32,610 nt of DNA from Rhizobiaceae bacterium (GTDB taxonomy: Bacteria; Pseudomonadota; Alphaproteobacteria; Rhizobiales; Rhizobiaceae), in assembly GCA_025458045.1 (NCBI GenBank), contig JALOTE010000039.1, forward strand, positions 1 to 32,610. Reading direction: 5' to 3'. Under the pieces are notes generated by a model. That model was not told where the DNA came from. It did no database searches and saw only the letters and a program-made list of their open reading frames with translations. A program made the translations under genes and the position numbers. The first letter of the stretch is position 1. Every line of letters starts with the position of its first letter. Of this stretch, positions 31,906-32,610 are shown one piece after another.

Positions 31906-32610
31906 TCAACCACCACCGGTGATGACGGCCGGCTGCGCCGCCCAATGCGCAGTCCTCCTGCCGCGCATGGAGGCCAGCGGCGTTGTCCGCACCGCCCGCG
32001 CCATCGCCGCGTTGATGCGGGCGGGCAGTCCGAAGCCATGATAGGCAAGCGCCGAATAGAGCTGCACGGCGTCCGCGCCGGCGGCAATCTTCTCCAGCGC
32101 CGCTTCACCTGAATCGACGCCGCCTGCCGCAATCAGCGGGAAGGCATCGCCCGCGATCTGCCGTGTGCGCGCCAGCATGCGCGTCGACAGATGGAACAAC
32201 GGCCGCCCCGAGAGGCCGCCGGTCTCGCTCCTGTTTGCGGCATCATCCGCGAGCGGTCGGGTGATCGTGGTGTTCGATATGATCATGCCATGCGCGCCGC
32301 TTTCGAGGATCACCCGGGTCAGCTTCTCATGCGCCTCGTCATCCATGTCGGGCGCGATCTTGACGAAGACCGGCGGCGCATGACGCCCGGCCAGAGCGGC
32401 ATGTTTCTCCATCACGCGCGACAGGAGCGCCTGCATTGCGGAAGCTTCCTGCAAATCCCGCAGGCCCGGCGTGTTGGGCGACGACACATTGACGGTGAAA
32501 TAGTCGGCGACATCGAACAACGTCGCGATGCCCGCAACATAGTCGGCGATGCGGTCTTCGGCGTCCTTGTTCGCCCCGACATTGACGCCGATCACGCCAT
32601 TGCGGCGCAC
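31906..32610 (-). CDS. pyrD: Dihydroorotate dehydrogenase (quinone), class 2, 5' end outside the window
   Basis: The last 234 residues are visible; the gene begins beyond the right edge. The enzyme oxidises dihydroorotate to orotate in pyrimidine synthesis and passes electrons through FMN to membrane quinone. The visible part has GVNVGANKD, the class 2 active-site loop VNVSSPNTPGLRDLQ with its catalytic serine, VFVKIAPDM (FMN lysine), ISNTT and GLSGRPL, IAAGGVDSGEAALEKI-AGADAVQLYSAL (phosphate site). A short C-terminal tail after the barrel (ASMRGRRTAHW...) is unremarkable. Coupled to the downstream deacetylase-like gene by 3 bp. Confidence 0.94.
   Translation of the reverse strand: MRRNGVIGVNVGANKDAEDRIADYVAGIATLFDVADYFTVNVSSPNTPGLRDLQEASAMQALLSRVMEKHAALAGRHAPPVFVKIAPDMDDEAHEKLTRVILESGAHGMIISNTTITRPLADDAANRSETGGLSGRPLFHLSTRMLARTRQIAGDAFPLIAAGGVDSGEAALEKIAAGADAVQLYSALAYHGFGLPARINAAMARAVRTTPLASMRGRRTAHWAAQPAVITGGG

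Noticed and set aside
1-32610. Mobile elements, prophage, CRISPR, defence genes, tRNA or rRNA
   Set aside because: No transposase, integrase, spaced repeat array, cloverleaf or rRNA-like sequence was found; the genes are ordinary chromosomal families.

Overview
This window looks like an ordinary, gene-dense stretch of chromosome from a GC-rich alphaproteobacterium, most likely of the order Hyphomicrobiales (Rhizobiales). The pointers are a class I (archaeal-type) lysyl-tRNA synthetase, a GcrA cell-cycle regulator with a cluster of GANTC (CcrM) sites beside it, a long two-repeat Dcd, a SAM-II riboswitch in front of metZ, the order phoR-pstSCAB-phoU-phoB, and an ApaG/MetZ/Dcd neighbourhood. I see no transposase, integrase, prophage, CRISPR array, rRNA or tRNA.

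Layout. 1-1665: 3' part of a fused enoyl-CoA hydratase/3-hydroxyacyl-CoA dehydrogenase (beta-oxidation). 1749-3237: a LexA/CI-like S24 regulator followed by a membrane-anchored protein with a degenerate nuclease-like domain. 3273-4967 (-): lysS. 5106-6372: a TerB-family protein and a sterol-desaturase-family membrane hydroxylase. 6378-7244 (-): a periplasmic family 3 solute-binding protein. 7405-9261: a membrane glycosyltransferase. 9252-10142 (-): polyphosphate kinase 2. 10249-17852: the complete phosphate-control block, with a triple Pho box in front of pstS and a strong hairpin between pstS and pstC. 17954-18496 (-): gcrA. 18849-21952: argD, a broken argF, and hslO. 22082-26853: an RND efflux adaptor and permease. 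26861-27256 (-): apaG. 27333-27941: a CDP-alcohol phosphatidyltransferase. 28160-29350 (-): metZ behind a SAM-II riboswitch. 29592-31000: dcd and a small membrane protein. 31003-32610 (-): a histone-deacetylase-like hydrolase coupled to the 3' part of pyrD.

How the genes work together. The centre is phosphate homeostasis: PhoR/PhoB sense and respond, PstSCAB imports phosphate, PhoU links the two, and a divergent PPK2 handles the polyphosphate store. The argD-argF pair belongs to arginine synthesis, but argF lacks about 24 codons around its ornithine-binding region and is out of frame, so the copy as given cannot make a working enzyme. MetZ is under S-adenosylmethionine feedback.

I did not find a wholly new system. 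The most useful observations are the argF lesion, the SAM-II riboswitch whose 3' end overlaps a terminator, the pstS-pstC hairpin, the GANTC cluster and 10-bp-phased repeats between gcrA and argD, a compound palindromic repeat at 27996-28106, and extra hydrophobic segments in the RND permease.
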